Assembly: GCA_001839685.1 (NCBI GenBank)
Contig: MLAK01000810.1
Coordinates: 1,802-56,766, forward strand
Length of the DNA stretch: 54,965 nucleotides
Direction of reading: 5' to 3'
From: Tritrichomonas foetus
Lineage: Eukaryota > Parabasalia > Tritrichomonadida > Tritrichomonadidae
This document shows positions 9,886 to 19,440 of this stretch, piece after piece (the stretch's first letter is position 1; the number at the start of each line of letters is the position of its first letter). A model generated the notes under the pieces. That model was given only the letters and a program-made list of their open reading frames with translations. It searched no databases and had not been told where the DNA came from. A program made the translations under genes and the position numbers.

Positions 9886-11808
9886 ATGACGGATGACAAA
9901 GTTGTGTCAACAGCTTGTGTTCTATCGCCAATTATGGAAGAATTACAGGCTGCCTACTCCGCTATATCAGCTCTTGAGAATTGCTTTCTGAAGAATTCAA
10001 ATGATGGAATAGATTTAACTCAATTTCACACTCAAATTAAACGATTATCAATCTTAACGACTAATTTTTATGCGAGAAATCCATCAGTAAAAGAAATCGA
10101 AGATGAATTAAGCAATCAACAATCATCAAATTTTGTCCCTTGTGGAGTTGAAGCTTATCATATTACTCAAATGGAAACCCCTTCATTAATTGAAGCAAAT
10201 CCAGTTTCCCCAGCTCCAATTTTATCGCCACCTCCGGAAACAACTTTCGATGTTCAAATGCTTAATTATCCGATTATTTCATCAGTTCAGTTCTCTCTTG
10301 TTGATGAACGATCTCAACTTTTATCATTAATCGAAAGAATTAACGCACAAAAAGAAATTGCAATCGAATTAATTTGTTTTCCAAACCCACTCCTACTTTC
10401 TGCAGTTTGTATTGCGTTAAGAGAGTGTGAATATCTTGTTGATGTCAGCGAAATTCCTTCAGCCATTTCTGACTTAAAACCTGTTTTTTCTAATCATCAA
10501 ATTACAAAAGTGTTTTTCAATACTGCTCAAACATGTCATCTACTTCACATGTTTGGTGTGTCTGACATATCAAACGTATTTTGCATTTCAGCTGCTGCTT
10601 GTGCTTTACGTCTTCCTCCATCACTTGAAGAATTAACCGCTGAGTTTAGAAATCGCTTAGTTGAAGGATGGATTCCAGATGGACCCGTCAGGATTTCACA
10701 ACCGAGAGTAAACCCTGTTAAATCTGAACAGCGAATAACAAAAACGGTCTTGTCGATTGAATCGACAGCCAAAGATGATTGGAGAACACGCCCATTTTCT
10801 CTTTCACAAATGCGAATTGCTCGCCAGCAAATGCATTATCATTTGTACTTGTATGATTCATTAAGACTTAAACTTAAAGAAGATAATCCTAGTTCACTTA
10901 GAGATGTCTTCTTAATATCCCAACATAAAGCTTCAATGGATTGGTCCAAATATCTTTATTATCTAACTTGTCCAAACTCGATGATTTTGTGTTCAATTTA
11001 CCAACAGCCACTGCCGAATGCTGTTCTGTTTAAGTCTCTAATGGCATTAAAACCATTTAATATGGAATACTTAACAGATGCTATTATTTTGTCAATAGCA
11101 CTTGACGTTCCAACAAATGAAGAAGAGCTTAAGAAATCAATAGAAATAGCAAGTCCTCCAAGACAATTAATATTTGCTAAAAAAGTGATTCAGATTCCAG
11201 TTCAACTCCAACACTCAATCTTTTCATCAACATCCAAAGCACCAACACCACAGAATAAATCATCAGCTACAAAGAAAACCAAAACATTGGATGAAACAAT
11301 TGCTGAACTTGGATGGGTTCAGAGTACTGATCCATCTCAATCACCAAAGCAGCAACCAATTGATTTCAAACTAGATACAACTGTTTCACCAAGGCTTGTT
11401 AAATCAGCCAATGGTGGACCTACTGTAACAGGAGCTTATTTGCGATACCTTAGAGATCCTGATCAACCTACATCTGTTTCCCTTCAAATCGAAGGAATTC
11501 CGAAAACAGAAGCACAAATTTACCAACTTGCAAATAATGTAAGAATGATTCAGAAGCTTCAAGGTAAAACAAAGGCAAAATTACCATCCGGAAAGGATGA
11601 GCCTATTAATGAAGAATCACCAGATGAGGTTCTTCATAATCTTGTAAGTATTGGTTATATAGATGATGAAGAAGCCAAGAAAATTAAAGATAAGATCTCC
11701 GTGCCTAAACCACAGAGAACAGGATCTAAAAGAGCAAGATCATCGGATTCAAAACCACAAGTTCAAAGAAGAACTGGATCTCAACAATATAAAAGAACGC
11801 GACCATGA
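9886..11808 (+). CDS. Rrp6/EXOSC10-like protein, catalytically degenerate
   Basis: This is a 640-residue relative of the nuclear exosome exonuclease Rrp6/EXOSC10. Residues ~15-80 resemble the N-terminal PMC2NT helical region. Residues ~135-330 follow the DEDDy exonuclease fold, including KVF...HMFGVSDISNVF and the family hallmark DWRTRPFSLSQMRIARQ, then MHYHLYLYDSLRLKL. An HRDC-like region follows (about 340-435), then a basic, disordered tail ending KRTRP. All five catalytic positions appear lost: the DxE pair is E161 and I163, the Exo II Asp aligns with T216, and the Y-x3-D pair is I311 and Q315. It is probably a non-enzymatic exosome cofactor or RNA-binding pseudonuclease. TCATA sits just upstream of the ATG. 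Confidence 0.8.
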   Translation: MTDDKVVSTACVLSPIMEELQAAYSAISALENCFLKNSNDGIDLTQFHTQIKRLSILTTNFYARNPSVKEIEDELSNQQSSNFVPCGVEAYHITQMETPSLIEANPVSPAPILSPPPETTFDVQMLNYPIISSVQFSLVDERSQLLSLIERINAQKEIAIELICFPNPLLLSAVCIALRECEYLVDVSEIPSAISDLKPVFSNHQITKVFFNTAQTCHLLHMFGVSDISNVFCISAAACALRLPPSLEELTAEFRNRLVEGWIPDGPVRISQPRVNPVKSEQRITKTVLSIESTAKDDWRTRPFSLSQMRIARQQMHYHLYLYDSLRLKLKEDNPSSLRDVFLISQHKASMDWSKYLYYLTCPNSMILCSIYQQPLPNAVLFKSLMALKPFNMEYLTDAIILSIALDVPTNEEELKKSIEIASPPRQLIFAKKVIQIPVQLQHSIFSSTSKAPTPQNKSSATKKTKTLDETIAELGWVQSTDPSQSPKQQPIDFKLDTTVSPRLVKSANGGPTVTGAYLRYLRDPDQPTSVSLQIEGIPKTEAQIYQLANNVRMIQKLQGKTKAKLPSGKDEPINEESPDEVLHNLVSIGYIDDEEAKKIKDKISVPKPQRTGSKRARSSDSKPQVQRRTGSQQYKRTRP

Positions 11809-12092
11809 TCGTTATATGAATAATATATGTTGTATGAAATAAAAATCTAAATCAAGCAAATTCTATCAATTTTTACATTCCTTTCTGTTATTTGATTTTC
11901 AAAATGTAATGGTACTGAATTAATTAGATAATATTTATCTAATCTGGTAATAATAATATGGTACAAAGAAAGTAATCATGTTTTCCGAGTGAAAAAAAAT
12001 CATTCGAAAATATAATGATAGTAAACTAATACCAGGAAAATCAATGATTATTAATGATAGATGATTTATTAAAAATCTTGCATAGTAAATAT

Positions 12093-13292
12093 TTATTTAA
12101 ATAAAGATCGGAATTGGTCAAGTGTAGATTTCGGTTTCTTGATTAAATTCTCATCAACTGGTGAAAACCTATCCACATTATTATTTTTAATAATAGCGTC
12201 AATATCTGGTGATAAAATCAAATTCTTCATAAACTTTTCTCCAAATACGTAAGAACTATCCCAATCAAGATATATTCTTGCAAATGCAGGAATCTCCGAA
12301 ATGTGCCTCACTCTCAAAATTGCAGTAATCATGGAATTCATCCAAATCTCAAATTGGTCACGAATCCATTTTGATGTTGTGTCTTTTGTCCAATTCTTTT
12401 TTAGATAATTCAAAAAGTTTTTCATAAATTTTTCTTCATTTTCTTGAATTTTAACATCACTAATATCACCAGTTATTGTTGCTGGCATTGTTCGACAATT
12501 AACTAAAATATCATATGTTACGATTTTTTGAACCATAAATAATTCACTGCAAGTTCCCATTAAAGCTGCTTTGGATCCAGAATTATTTAAAGTTTCTGTA
12601 AATTGAAGAGGAACATAAGGTGCAAAAGCAAATCTATTACTTCCTTTATCTAAAAAGGTAAATGGGAATCTCTCATCATCATTTTTAGAATCATATAAAA
12701 AATCAGGAAGAAGGGATCCTATTGCCATTACCATTTTTGAAACAAGCTCACTATTGTCAGCAAAAAATAAGATTCTTTTCTGTAAAAACAAAGCCTTAAT
12801 GATTAATAAGACATTTGGCCCAATACTTTGAAAAAGTGACGTATATGAAATACCAGAAAATGGAGTTGGATTCAAACAGAGTTCTTTCAATGATTCAAAA
12901 ATTTTTTCCATATTATCAACAAGTGAATCAAAATGATCAAAAAGTGCCGTCTTTAGTGGCTTTTCTAGTTCTCCGTATAAAGGAATTGATGAGATTACGC
13001 ACAAAGCCTTTTGTACTTGATTTCTTAAATAATTTTGTGACGAATTTAAATCTGTCGTATCGATCGCACGGTAGGCTGAAAGGCCAAATACGCATCCGCA
13101 TGGTTGATGCGGATCAGGCAGTGTAAATTGGATAGCTGAAGAATAAGCGTCGTGTGCTTTGTCTGGGATTCCAATAAATGGCAATCCTTGATTCCAATCT
13201 TCAACATAAGGTTCGTCTGGGAATGGCGGATAAACTTTGTCGACTTGATTACCAACGCGATGATCAAAAGAAAGCGCGACAAGATGAAGCAT
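12093..13292 (-). CDS. AVL9: AVL9-family DENN-domain protein
   Basis: This is a 399-residue protein. It opens with LHLVALSFDHRVGNQVD and YPPFPDE, matching the AVL9 start (VVGFHHKKG...VEFSYPP). LPFIGIPDKAHDAY and VFGLSAYRAI match conserved blocks of the AVL9 uDENN region. The hydrophobic KALFLQKRILFFADN block (about 165-180) is the core DENN strand. It is shorter than animal AVL9, mainly by missing the long tail. AVL9 proteins act in late secretory and polarised membrane traffic and are related to Rab exchange factors. It is transcribed divergently from the PITP gene, 306 bases away, with four TTGACCTT elements between them. Confidence 0.82.
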   Translation of the reverse strand: MLHLVALSFDHRVGNQVDKVYPPFPDEPYVEDWNQGLPFIGIPDKAHDAYSSAIQFTLPDPHQPCGCVFGLSAYRAIDTTDLNSSQNYLRNQVQKALCVISSIPLYGELEKPLKTALFDHFDSLVDNMEKIFESLKELCLNPTPFSGISYTSLFQSIGPNVLLIIKALFLQKRILFFADNSELVSKMVMAIGSLLPDFLYDSKNDDERFPFTFLDKGSNRFAFAPYVPLQFTETLNNSGSKAALMGTCSELFMVQKIVTYDILVNCRTMPATITGDISDVKIQENEEKFMKNFLNYLKKNWTKDTTSKWIRDQFEIWMNSMITAILRVRHISEIPAFARIYLDWDSSYVFGEKFMKNLILSPDIDAIIKNNNVDRFSPVDENLIKKPKSTLDQFRSLFK

Positions 13293-13598
13293 TTAAGTCT
13301 TCTTTGTTTTATTTATTTCTACTTTTTTGACCTTCTTCTGTCAAATTAATTGACCTTAAACAAAATCTTTCTCGAATCAATCTAAGAAAAAATTGAAAAC
13401 TCGGATTTTTGGTTTCAATTTCCTATCGGAATTATTTCAATTAGAATCGGATCATTTATGCAATAAAAAAGTTTAATCTAGGATATATATGCTATATCAT
13501 ATGAAATAGAAAATCAATTTTTCATATATATACAGTTTGACCTTGTATTTGACCTTAATTGTTCACGATGAAAACGGTCGCACTTTATCTCATCGATT
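13293..13598. promoter_or_regulatory. Divergent promoter with four TTGACCTT boxes
   Basis: The intergenic space between AVL9 (-) and PITP (+) holds exact TTGACCTT copies at 13327-13334, 13350-13357, 13537-13544 and 13549-13556, all in the same orientation, one pair near each gene. AACGGTC also occurs before the PITP start. A role as a transcription factor site is inferred from the repetition. Confidence 0.5.
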
Positions 13599-14456
13599 AT
13601 GAAGATTGTGGAATGGAGGATTATATATCCTTTTGAATACGCGAAGTACGTTCATGCACAAGACTATATGATTGCTCGTCGACAACGCGAAGAAAGCGGA
13701 GGTGGAGAAGGTATCGAATTAATCACTCGCGAGCCTTATACAGAAGGAGATGAAACCGGAATTTATGCGCATAAAGTTTATCATTACCGCTCGAGAATTC
13801 CTGGCTTCATTCGATGGCTTGTTCCCAATTCATTAACGGAATTCCATGAAGAAGGCTGGGCAGCCTTCCCGCATGAAAAATTGAGATATAGTGTTCCTGC
13901 TTTACAGAATCGAACATCAATTTTTATTGACTGCTACTCATATCCATATTCACGTGATGATGGATTCCCTGAAAATCCATGCCATTTAACAGAAGAAGAG
14001 CTGGCTATACGTGAAATCAGGTATATGGATATTGTCACTATGCCACCAGTCCCAACTCGTGAAGACTGGCAACTTTCTGAGTTTAAATGTGAAAGTGCAG
14101 GGATTGACCTTATTCCAAAACCAACAAGGCCATTCGATCCTACAAAAGTTCCAGAATGGGTAGAAAACTATAAAGGAAAAATGATGGTAAATGTGAAGTG
14201 TATCAAATGCAAAATAAACATTTTCGGTTTTCAGAAAAGAATTGAAAATATGATCACATCAACAACTGTCCCAGGAATCATTCTCGAGTCTTCACGCGCA
14301 ATCACCGGATGGGCCGAGGAATGGGGAAAGATGTCGCCTGAAGAACTTCAAAACTACATCCGCCAATCGGACAAAGATGTAAATGATTCGATTCAGGATG
14401 GAGAACCAGAAAATCAAGAAGAAAAAAATCAAGAAGAAAATCCTCAGAAGAAATAA
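13599..14456 (+). CDS. Class I phosphatidylinositol transfer protein
   Basis: This is a 285-residue PITP. Residues 1-255 align along the whole START-like fold: EWRIIYPFEYAKY near the start, GGGEGIELITREPY (34-47), YAHKVYHYRSRIPGFIRWLV, HEEGWAAFPH, YMDIV, and near the C-terminus VKCIKCKINIFGFQKRIEN. The family moves phosphatidylinositol and phosphatidylcholine between membranes and supports phosphoinositide signalling. The final ~25 residues (DVNDSIQDGEPENQEEKN...) are acidic and disordered. The ATG follows a TCATCGATT stretch and puts the first beta strand at the usual distance from the N-terminus. Confidence 0.93.
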   Translation: MKIVEWRIIYPFEYAKYVHAQDYMIARRQREESGGGEGIELITREPYTEGDETGIYAHKVYHYRSRIPGFIRWLVPNSLTEFHEEGWAAFPHEKLRYSVPALQNRTSIFIDCYSYPYSRDDGFPENPCHLTEEELAIREIRYMDIVTMPPVPTREDWQLSEFKCESAGIDLIPKPTRPFDPTKVPEWVENYKGKMMVNVKCIKCKINIFGFQKRIENMITSTTVPGIILESSRAITGWAEEWGKMSPEELQNYIRQSDKDVNDSIQDGEPENQEEKNQEENPQKK

Positions 14457-14830
14457 CTTTTTTTATATAAATTACATGTTTGTTCATTTCCTTCAACTTT
14501 TTCTCTTTTCTTTGTTTTTTCAATTTTATCTATTCACTACTTTTATATCATTTCAAAAGAATCCAAAAACGAATATTAAAAATTGGTTCAAATTTATCAT
14601 CCAATATAATTCGAGCTAATAATATCATGATTTTAATGGAATACATATCAATTTTATAACATAACACAGTATATATGATACTAATCATTCAATGAAAACC
14701 GGAATTCATTGATAAAAAATCAAATATATTTATAAAAGTATTTCATTAATAAGAAAAGAATGTATTCAGATAGATTTTAAAACATAGAAAATAATAATTA
14801 CAAATTAGTAAACATCAGAGAATGAATAAA
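14457..14830. other. Intergenic, convergent gene ends
   Basis: This is an AT-rich spacer between the PITP and SHIPPO-repeat gene 3' ends. No gene-like stretch was seen. Confidence 0.5.
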
Positions 14831-16243
14831 TTAATACAATTTCTTCATTTCTGATTTCCGCTTGAATTCAGGATCAAACATAACATTATATGATTGTTTC
14901 ATCATATCACATTCAACCACACCATACCTTCCAGGACCGACTTTAGTATTCTTTGGGCCTTTATCAAATCTTCCACCATTAATTTTAGCTCCACCAGGAA
15001 TCCTTTTTCTAGTTGCTTCAGTTTCAACTGTATAATTAGCTGGTGATGGCGCATCATTCATTTTATCTGGACCACAGAAATTATCTTCACGGAATCTTGC
15101 ATCCCTTGGTAACTTTGAATAATGTTTCTTTCCCGGCTTATTAGCATAATAACCACCAGGCCCAGGATTCGGCTGTTTATCAACCATGAAACCATATCTT
15201 TCAGACCTGTCTTTAAAAGCAGGACTAGCAGTTCTAATCTTTACACAATTTTCTATTCTTTCATCAATATTAGGCTCATATTGTCCTGGCGAAGGAGTTA
15301 TTTTAATTCCCCATAATTCTGGACGCTCAGCTTTTGTGAATGAAGGAAGTTTTGATTTAACATATGGCTTGTCATCTTTTTCATAAAATCCAGGTCCAGG
15401 ATTCTTTGCATAAGACTCTGGATAAGTTATACGATCGCTTCCAAAAGGGTGATGTTGTTTTTCAAATTTTTTAGGTTTCAAATCAGCATGAACGTCAGGG
15501 CCTGGTGACTCTTTTCCTGGTGTTTGCCAGTCCAATTCTCTTGCTGCATTTGCACCAAATGGCCTTCCCTCAAAAACCTCAGGCATCCATGCAAAATGCT
15601 CCCGCATTGTGCAATCATTTATTGGATTATTAAAAATTTTCCTTTTTTCGCGACTTTTGAAAGCAGGGGATGGCAATCGGTTTGATAAATTGGAAAGTTC
15701 ACCATATGCGCCGGGTCCTGGAATTCCGTTATATCTGGCCGGCTCTCTCTGTGGTGATTTGCTAATGAAAAATGGACACGCGTTTTTATTTTCGACTTCA
15801 TCATTGATTAAATTATATGCGCCTGGACCTGGAAGTTCTGGCTTTGGAGGAATTGGCGGAGGAAAAATTGATTTTAATTTTGGTCGATTATTTAATCCGG
15901 TTTTAGGTCGATTTTTTCCCCATTTTTTAATTGGTGAGTGATCGGCGGGACTGACATTCATTTTGTTATCTTCCCAATAAATTCTTTTCGATTCGAGTTG
16001 AAAATTTGCCATACATGAAGGCGACCTCAAAACAGCTTTGGGATCGTAAGCGCCTGGTCCAACTTGTTCATAACCATCAGGAATATTCCAAAGATCTCTT
16101 CTTGTTGTCGTGCCGAATGGAATTCTCGATTTTTTGGGTGGTGAAAAGCAACCTCGGTGGTTATAATTTCCAGGGCCTACTGTTTCTGGTGTACTTGGAG
16201 GATCGAAATGAAAATTGCGAGGAGCTGTTGAAGTTATAGACAT
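14831..16243 (-). CDS. SHIPPO (STPGR) repeat protein
   Basis: This is a 470-residue, Pro/Gly-rich protein with about ten dispersed SHIPPO-type motifs of the form (G/S)PGxY, for example GPGNYNHRG, GPGAYDPK, PGPGAYNLI, IPGPGAYGEL, PGPGFYE, PSPGQYEP, PGPGGYY and GPGRYGVVE. The segments between repeats often contain PSF/PAFK followed by (R/K)xxR, as in ODF3/CIMAP proteins. These are microtubule- and axoneme-associated proteins, so a flagellar or cytoskeletal place is likely in a flagellated trichomonad. No initiator-like site is seen near the ATG. Confidence 0.88.
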   Translation of the reverse strand: MSITSTAPRNFHFDPPSTPETVGPGNYNHRGCFSPPKKSRIPFGTTTRRDLWNIPDGYEQVGPGAYDPKAVLRSPSCMANFQLESKRIYWEDNKMNVSPADHSPIKKWGKNRPKTGLNNRPKLKSIFPPPIPPKPELPGPGAYNLINDEVENKNACPFFISKSPQREPARYNGIPGPGAYGELSNLSNRLPSPAFKSREKRKIFNNPINDCTMREHFAWMPEVFEGRPFGANAARELDWQTPGKESPGPDVHADLKPKKFEKQHHPFGSDRITYPESYAKNPGPGFYEKDDKPYVKSKLPSFTKAERPELWGIKITPSPGQYEPNIDERIENCVKIRTASPAFKDRSERYGFMVDKQPNPGPGGYYANKPGKKHYSKLPRDARFREDNFCGPDKMNDAPSPANYTVETEATRKRIPGGAKINGGRFDKGPKNTKVGPGRYGVVECDMMKQSYNVMFDPEFKRKSEMKKLY

Positions 16244-16527
16244 TGGTTTATTGTACGTTAAGCAAAAAAACTCGTTTTTTCAAAATTTTCATGTATCCAA
16301 CTTTTTATGTGTTTATATGGCTAGATACATATTATTATGTTTAGTAACAATCCTTGTTGCTACTAACATATTGGAAGAGAGAAGTTTTCGTTCTGATAAA
16401 TGATTCATTGTTGAGAATAGTAAAAATTTGATGAATGATAAACAAATGATACTATTTTGTCAACGATTTCATGTTTCAATTTATTAATACACTAATAGCA
16501 ATAAGTAATAATTTCAAAGAATCGTCA

Positions 16528-16600
16528 GGTCTCGTAGCTCAGTCGGTAGAGCGTTGTGCTGATAACGCAAAGGTCTAGGGTTCGAGTCCCTGCGGGACCA
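16528..16600 (+). tRNA. tRNA-Ile (anticodon GAU)
   Basis: This is a 73-base tRNA gene without intron or encoded CCA. The acceptor stem is 16528-16534 paired with 16593-16599 (one T-G pair), discriminator A16600. The D arm is 16537-16540/16549-16552, the anticodon stem 16554-16558/16566-16570 with loop CTGATAA and anticodon GAT at 16561-16563, and the T arm is 16576-16580/16588-16592 with loop TTCGAGT. Internal A box (TAGCTCAGTCGG) and B box (GGTTCGAGTCC) are present. Confidence 0.97.
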
Positions 16601-16628
16601 TTTTTTCTTTTTTCTTTTTTTTTTTTTT
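16601..16628 (+). terminator. Pol III T-tract terminator
   Basis: A run of T residues interrupted by two C residues begins directly after the tRNA discriminator base. It fits RNA polymerase III termination. It is followed by about ten G residues (16629-16638). Confidence 0.85.
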
Positions 16629-16701
16629 GGGGGGGGGGAAACACGTGGAAATGAATTGTGAAGTAAAATGTTTAAAATCTCTCAAATTTCCTCATTCCTT
16701 T

Positions 16702-17517
16702 ATGTCTTCAGCTCGATTTGCTCAAATTGTTATGGGGCCTGCTGGATCAGGTAAGTCAAGTTACATTCAAAGAATGATCGAACACTTTGAAGTTTCCAAA
16801 CGAAACGTTCGCTCCATTAATCTCGATCCTGCTGCCGAATCGCTTTGCTACGTTCCTTCCGTAAACATCACAGACGCACTTGATGTTCGCGAAATCATGG
16901 AAAAATACGGAGAAGGCCCGAATGGCGCTTTAATTCATTGCATGGAAACAATTGTTGATGATTTTGAATGGTTTGATGAAGTTATAGGTGAAAACGATAA
17001 CGATTATTTATTGATAGACTTGCCCGGCCAAATTGAACTGTTCTCGCACCTGAACATCCTTCCGAGATTATTTTCGAATCTTCTTCGAAAGAGATACCAC
17101 TTATGTACTGTTTTTCTTCTTGACTCACAATTCATGTGTGATTCAGCCAAATTTTTGAGTGGATGTTTGGTCGCAATTTCCGCAATGACGATGATGGAAA
17201 CACCGCACATTAATTTACTCTCAAAATGTGACTTATTGAGTGAAGATCAAAGAGCAACACTTGAGGAATTCTGTAATATGGATATAACTATGCTCGGTGA
17301 GAATTTAAATGAAAAAAGTGGAAAAATTGATATTTTAACAACTCGAATTTGTGAATTAATTCAACAATATAATCTTGTTTCGTTTATTCCATTTGATCCA
17401 ACAAATGAAGAAATGGTTACTCAAGCAGCAGGTCAAATTGACATGGTTTTGAATTACTACGAAGATGGTGAATTTGAAGAAACTAACTCAATTCAAAATC
17501 TTGAAGAAAATGAATGA
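16702..17517 (+). CDS. GPN3: GPN-loop GTPase 3
   Basis: This is a 271-residue GPN-loop GTPase. It has the P-loop GPAGSGKSS at residues 12-20, the family-defining Gly-Pro-Asn in EKYGEGPNGAL, the G3 motif DLPGQIELF, and SKCDLL in place of NKxD. The start ARFAQIVMGPAGSGK is closest to GPN3 (Fet5) rather than GPN1 or GPN2. GPN proteins help assemble RNA polymerase II and import it into the nucleus. The start is set at 16702: the open frame continues upstream, but TCATTCC (16692-16698), a match to the trichomonad initiator, is only a few bases before this ATG. It lies about 100 bases downstream of tRNA-Ile on the same strand. Confidence 0.93.
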   Translation: MSSARFAQIVMGPAGSGKSSYIQRMIEHFEVSKRNVRSINLDPAAESLCYVPSVNITDALDVREIMEKYGEGPNGALIHCMETIVDDFEWFDEVIGENDNDYLLIDLPGQIELFSHLNILPRLFSNLLRKRYHLCTVFLLDSQFMCDSAKFLSGCLVAISAMTMMETPHINLLSKCDLLSEDQRATLEEFCNMDITMLGENLNEKSGKIDILTTRICELIQQYNLVSFIPFDPTNEEMVTQAAGQIDMVLNYYEDGEFEETNSIQNLEENE

Positions 17518-18622
17518 TATTGTTTGTTACTAATAAATTTCATAGAACTATTTTATTTTTATGTTATTATATTATTTCTTTTGAATCAATCTCCTAATTG
17601 TATCACATTCATTCATATGTGCAGAAAAATTAATCACCAACTATTTTCAAGCATCTGGCGAGTCATTGAAATATATCGATATATTACTTGTACAAAAATT
17701 GTTGGAATTCATTTGAGAGTGGATTTCATTTAATAATCATAATATGATTATTAAAAACCAAAGATTGAACAAGTTTCCATGACTTTAATATGTAAGATTA
17801 AGAAAATTTACAATGATCATGTTAAAGAGTAAGAAAGTAGAAAACGACCAATTTCTATAATATTATATAGTATGATCAATGGTATGAACTTTTAGGATAG
17901 AATAGCATGTTGAAGAATGAGGTTGTCAAATATTGATTGAAATATCATAAGGGAAGACAGATGATCAATTATTAGCTTCACTGACTATTAAAGATGGAAA
18001 ATATTCAATTCCCCACATGCTTTTAATAATTATTTTGGTCTATATTTTGGTTATAGAAAGCTGTTTCTCCTATCACTTTATTTTGTTTAATAAGTATTAT
18101 AGGCATACATATACGAATGAAAATTATGTAATCTATTCTATCAATAATTTGATGGTTACTCATGAGTGATCGATCAGTTTTCATCATGATATTCTTTACA
18201 TAGTTCGAAAAGAAATCATGTAATAATTAATTATGAAGGTGATATTACGAGAGAAAAACTTCGAATTCCGGAATTATATCGATTTATCCATTACTATTCC
18301 CTAAACTAAATTGTTGACATTATTTCATTTTAATAAACTTTCTAAACTTCTAATTAAAGATTCAATTTCATGATCATCAATGTCAATCTGTTCATTGAGA
18401 AACCAAATATTCATAAAAATGCGAATGATTTCTAATTATCGCAAATGTCATATCTGAAGTCAAATCTACAATAATCAATTTTGCCTCATTTTAAAATGAG
18501 GTTTCTTCGATTCTAAATTTTAGATACACCACGCTTTTGCATAATGGAATGAAAAAAGAAAGAAAATGAGAAAAGATGAGAGGAAAAAATTGATACATCA
18601 GATTACTTTATGAATTAATCTT
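17518..18622. other. Intergenic; nothing recognised
   Basis: This is AT-rich DNA between the 3' ends of GPN3 (+) and L35 (-). A 69-codon frame at 17524-17733 has no recognisable features. No RNA gene or repeat family was identified. Confidence 0.4.
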
Positions 18623-18994
18623 TTAGGCGGCCAAAGCGAATTTGACTGGTCTGAGGAACTTGGCTCTCTTTGCAGCCTTTGGTGTTAATTTGTTAGCATA
18701 CTTTGGTGCGAGTTGTTGGCGGCGGGCCTTAACTTCGTGCTTGCGGATATCCTTTGGAATGTGCTTGGCATCGGCATACTTTTCGTTGAGGGCCTTGCGT
18801 TGTTGTTCCATAAGGACTGTCTTGACGCGGGCAACATCGCGGCGGACGGTCAAAATTTCAGAAAGCTTCTGGCGTGATGACTGTGTGGCGATTTGGGCAC
18901 GAAGTTCGAAAAGCTTCTTTTCGAGTGTGGCGAGCTCTTCGAGGAGATCAGCACGTGTTTTTTGAGCGAGTTCGTGAGCCTTAAGGTGTCCCAT
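18623..18994 (-). CDS. RPL35: Ribosomal protein L35 (uL29)
   Basis: This is a 123-residue large-subunit ribosomal protein. It begins MGHLKAHELAQKTRADLLEE, the N-terminal helix of uL29, continues with the signature LTVRRDVARVKTV (here EILTVRRDVARVKTVL), and has the eukaryotic basic extension KYADAKHIPKDIR and a C-terminal KAAKRAKFLRPVKFA. It has normal full length. GC content is higher than in neighbouring genes, as expected for a highly expressed gene with biased codon use. Directly upstream of the ATG is AACGGTTTGGCC, shared with the L41 gene. Confidence 0.97.
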   Translation of the reverse strand: MGHLKAHELAQKTRADLLEELATLEKKLFELRAQIATQSSRQKLSEILTVRRDVARVKTVLMEQQRKALNEKYADAKHIPKDIRKHEVKARRQQLAPKYANKLTPKAAKRAKFLRPVKFALAA

Positions 18995-19440
18995 TAGAGA
19001 AAGGCCAAACCGTTCTCGACTTTTTGTATTTAAAACTTTTTCAAATTGAATTCACTCTCAAATGCAAATGACATTCTTTAAAACAATTGTTTTTTACTAG
19101 CATTGTTATTATTAATTTGTAATTTTATAAATTAGTATAATTTAATAATTAGACAAATATCTGAATGATAAATTATGAGAAAATTGCTTTTCTTTTGAAG
19201 TATTAATTGAGTGATGTAAATTTTTTTGTATAGTACGATAAGACAATTTCAGATTCAATCTTGATTGGAAAAGCAACTTTCATCTCAAGTAAAAAATTTT
19301 TCTCGATAGGGACATGTGATTGTTTCATAGATTATAAAACTATATAATGAAGAAATAGGGTATCAATTTCATGTAATTTTTTCATTGGCAAATTCTGTGA
19401 AATCTAATATTTGATGCCAACAGAACATTTATAAAGTGCT
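18995..19440. other. Intergenic upstream of L35 and the discoidin relic
   Basis: Apart from the L35 promoter motif, this holds AT-rich DNA. Weak protein-like fragments near 19381-19440 lie in the same frame as the relic that follows and may be its more decayed beginning. Confidence 0.35.
19003..19014 (-). promoter_or_regulatory. AACGGTTTGGCC ribosomal-protein promoter motif
   Basis: Read on the minus strand, this 12-base motif lies eight bases before the L35 ATG. A near-identical copy precedes L41 (34884-34896). The AACGG core resembles Myb sites; function is inferred. Confidence 0.5.

Noticed and set aside
16627..16701. Upstream extension of GPN3 beginning in the G run
   Set aside because: It begins at TTG in homopolymer sequence, and the initiator-like site and GPN3 family N-terminus both point to the ATG at 16702.
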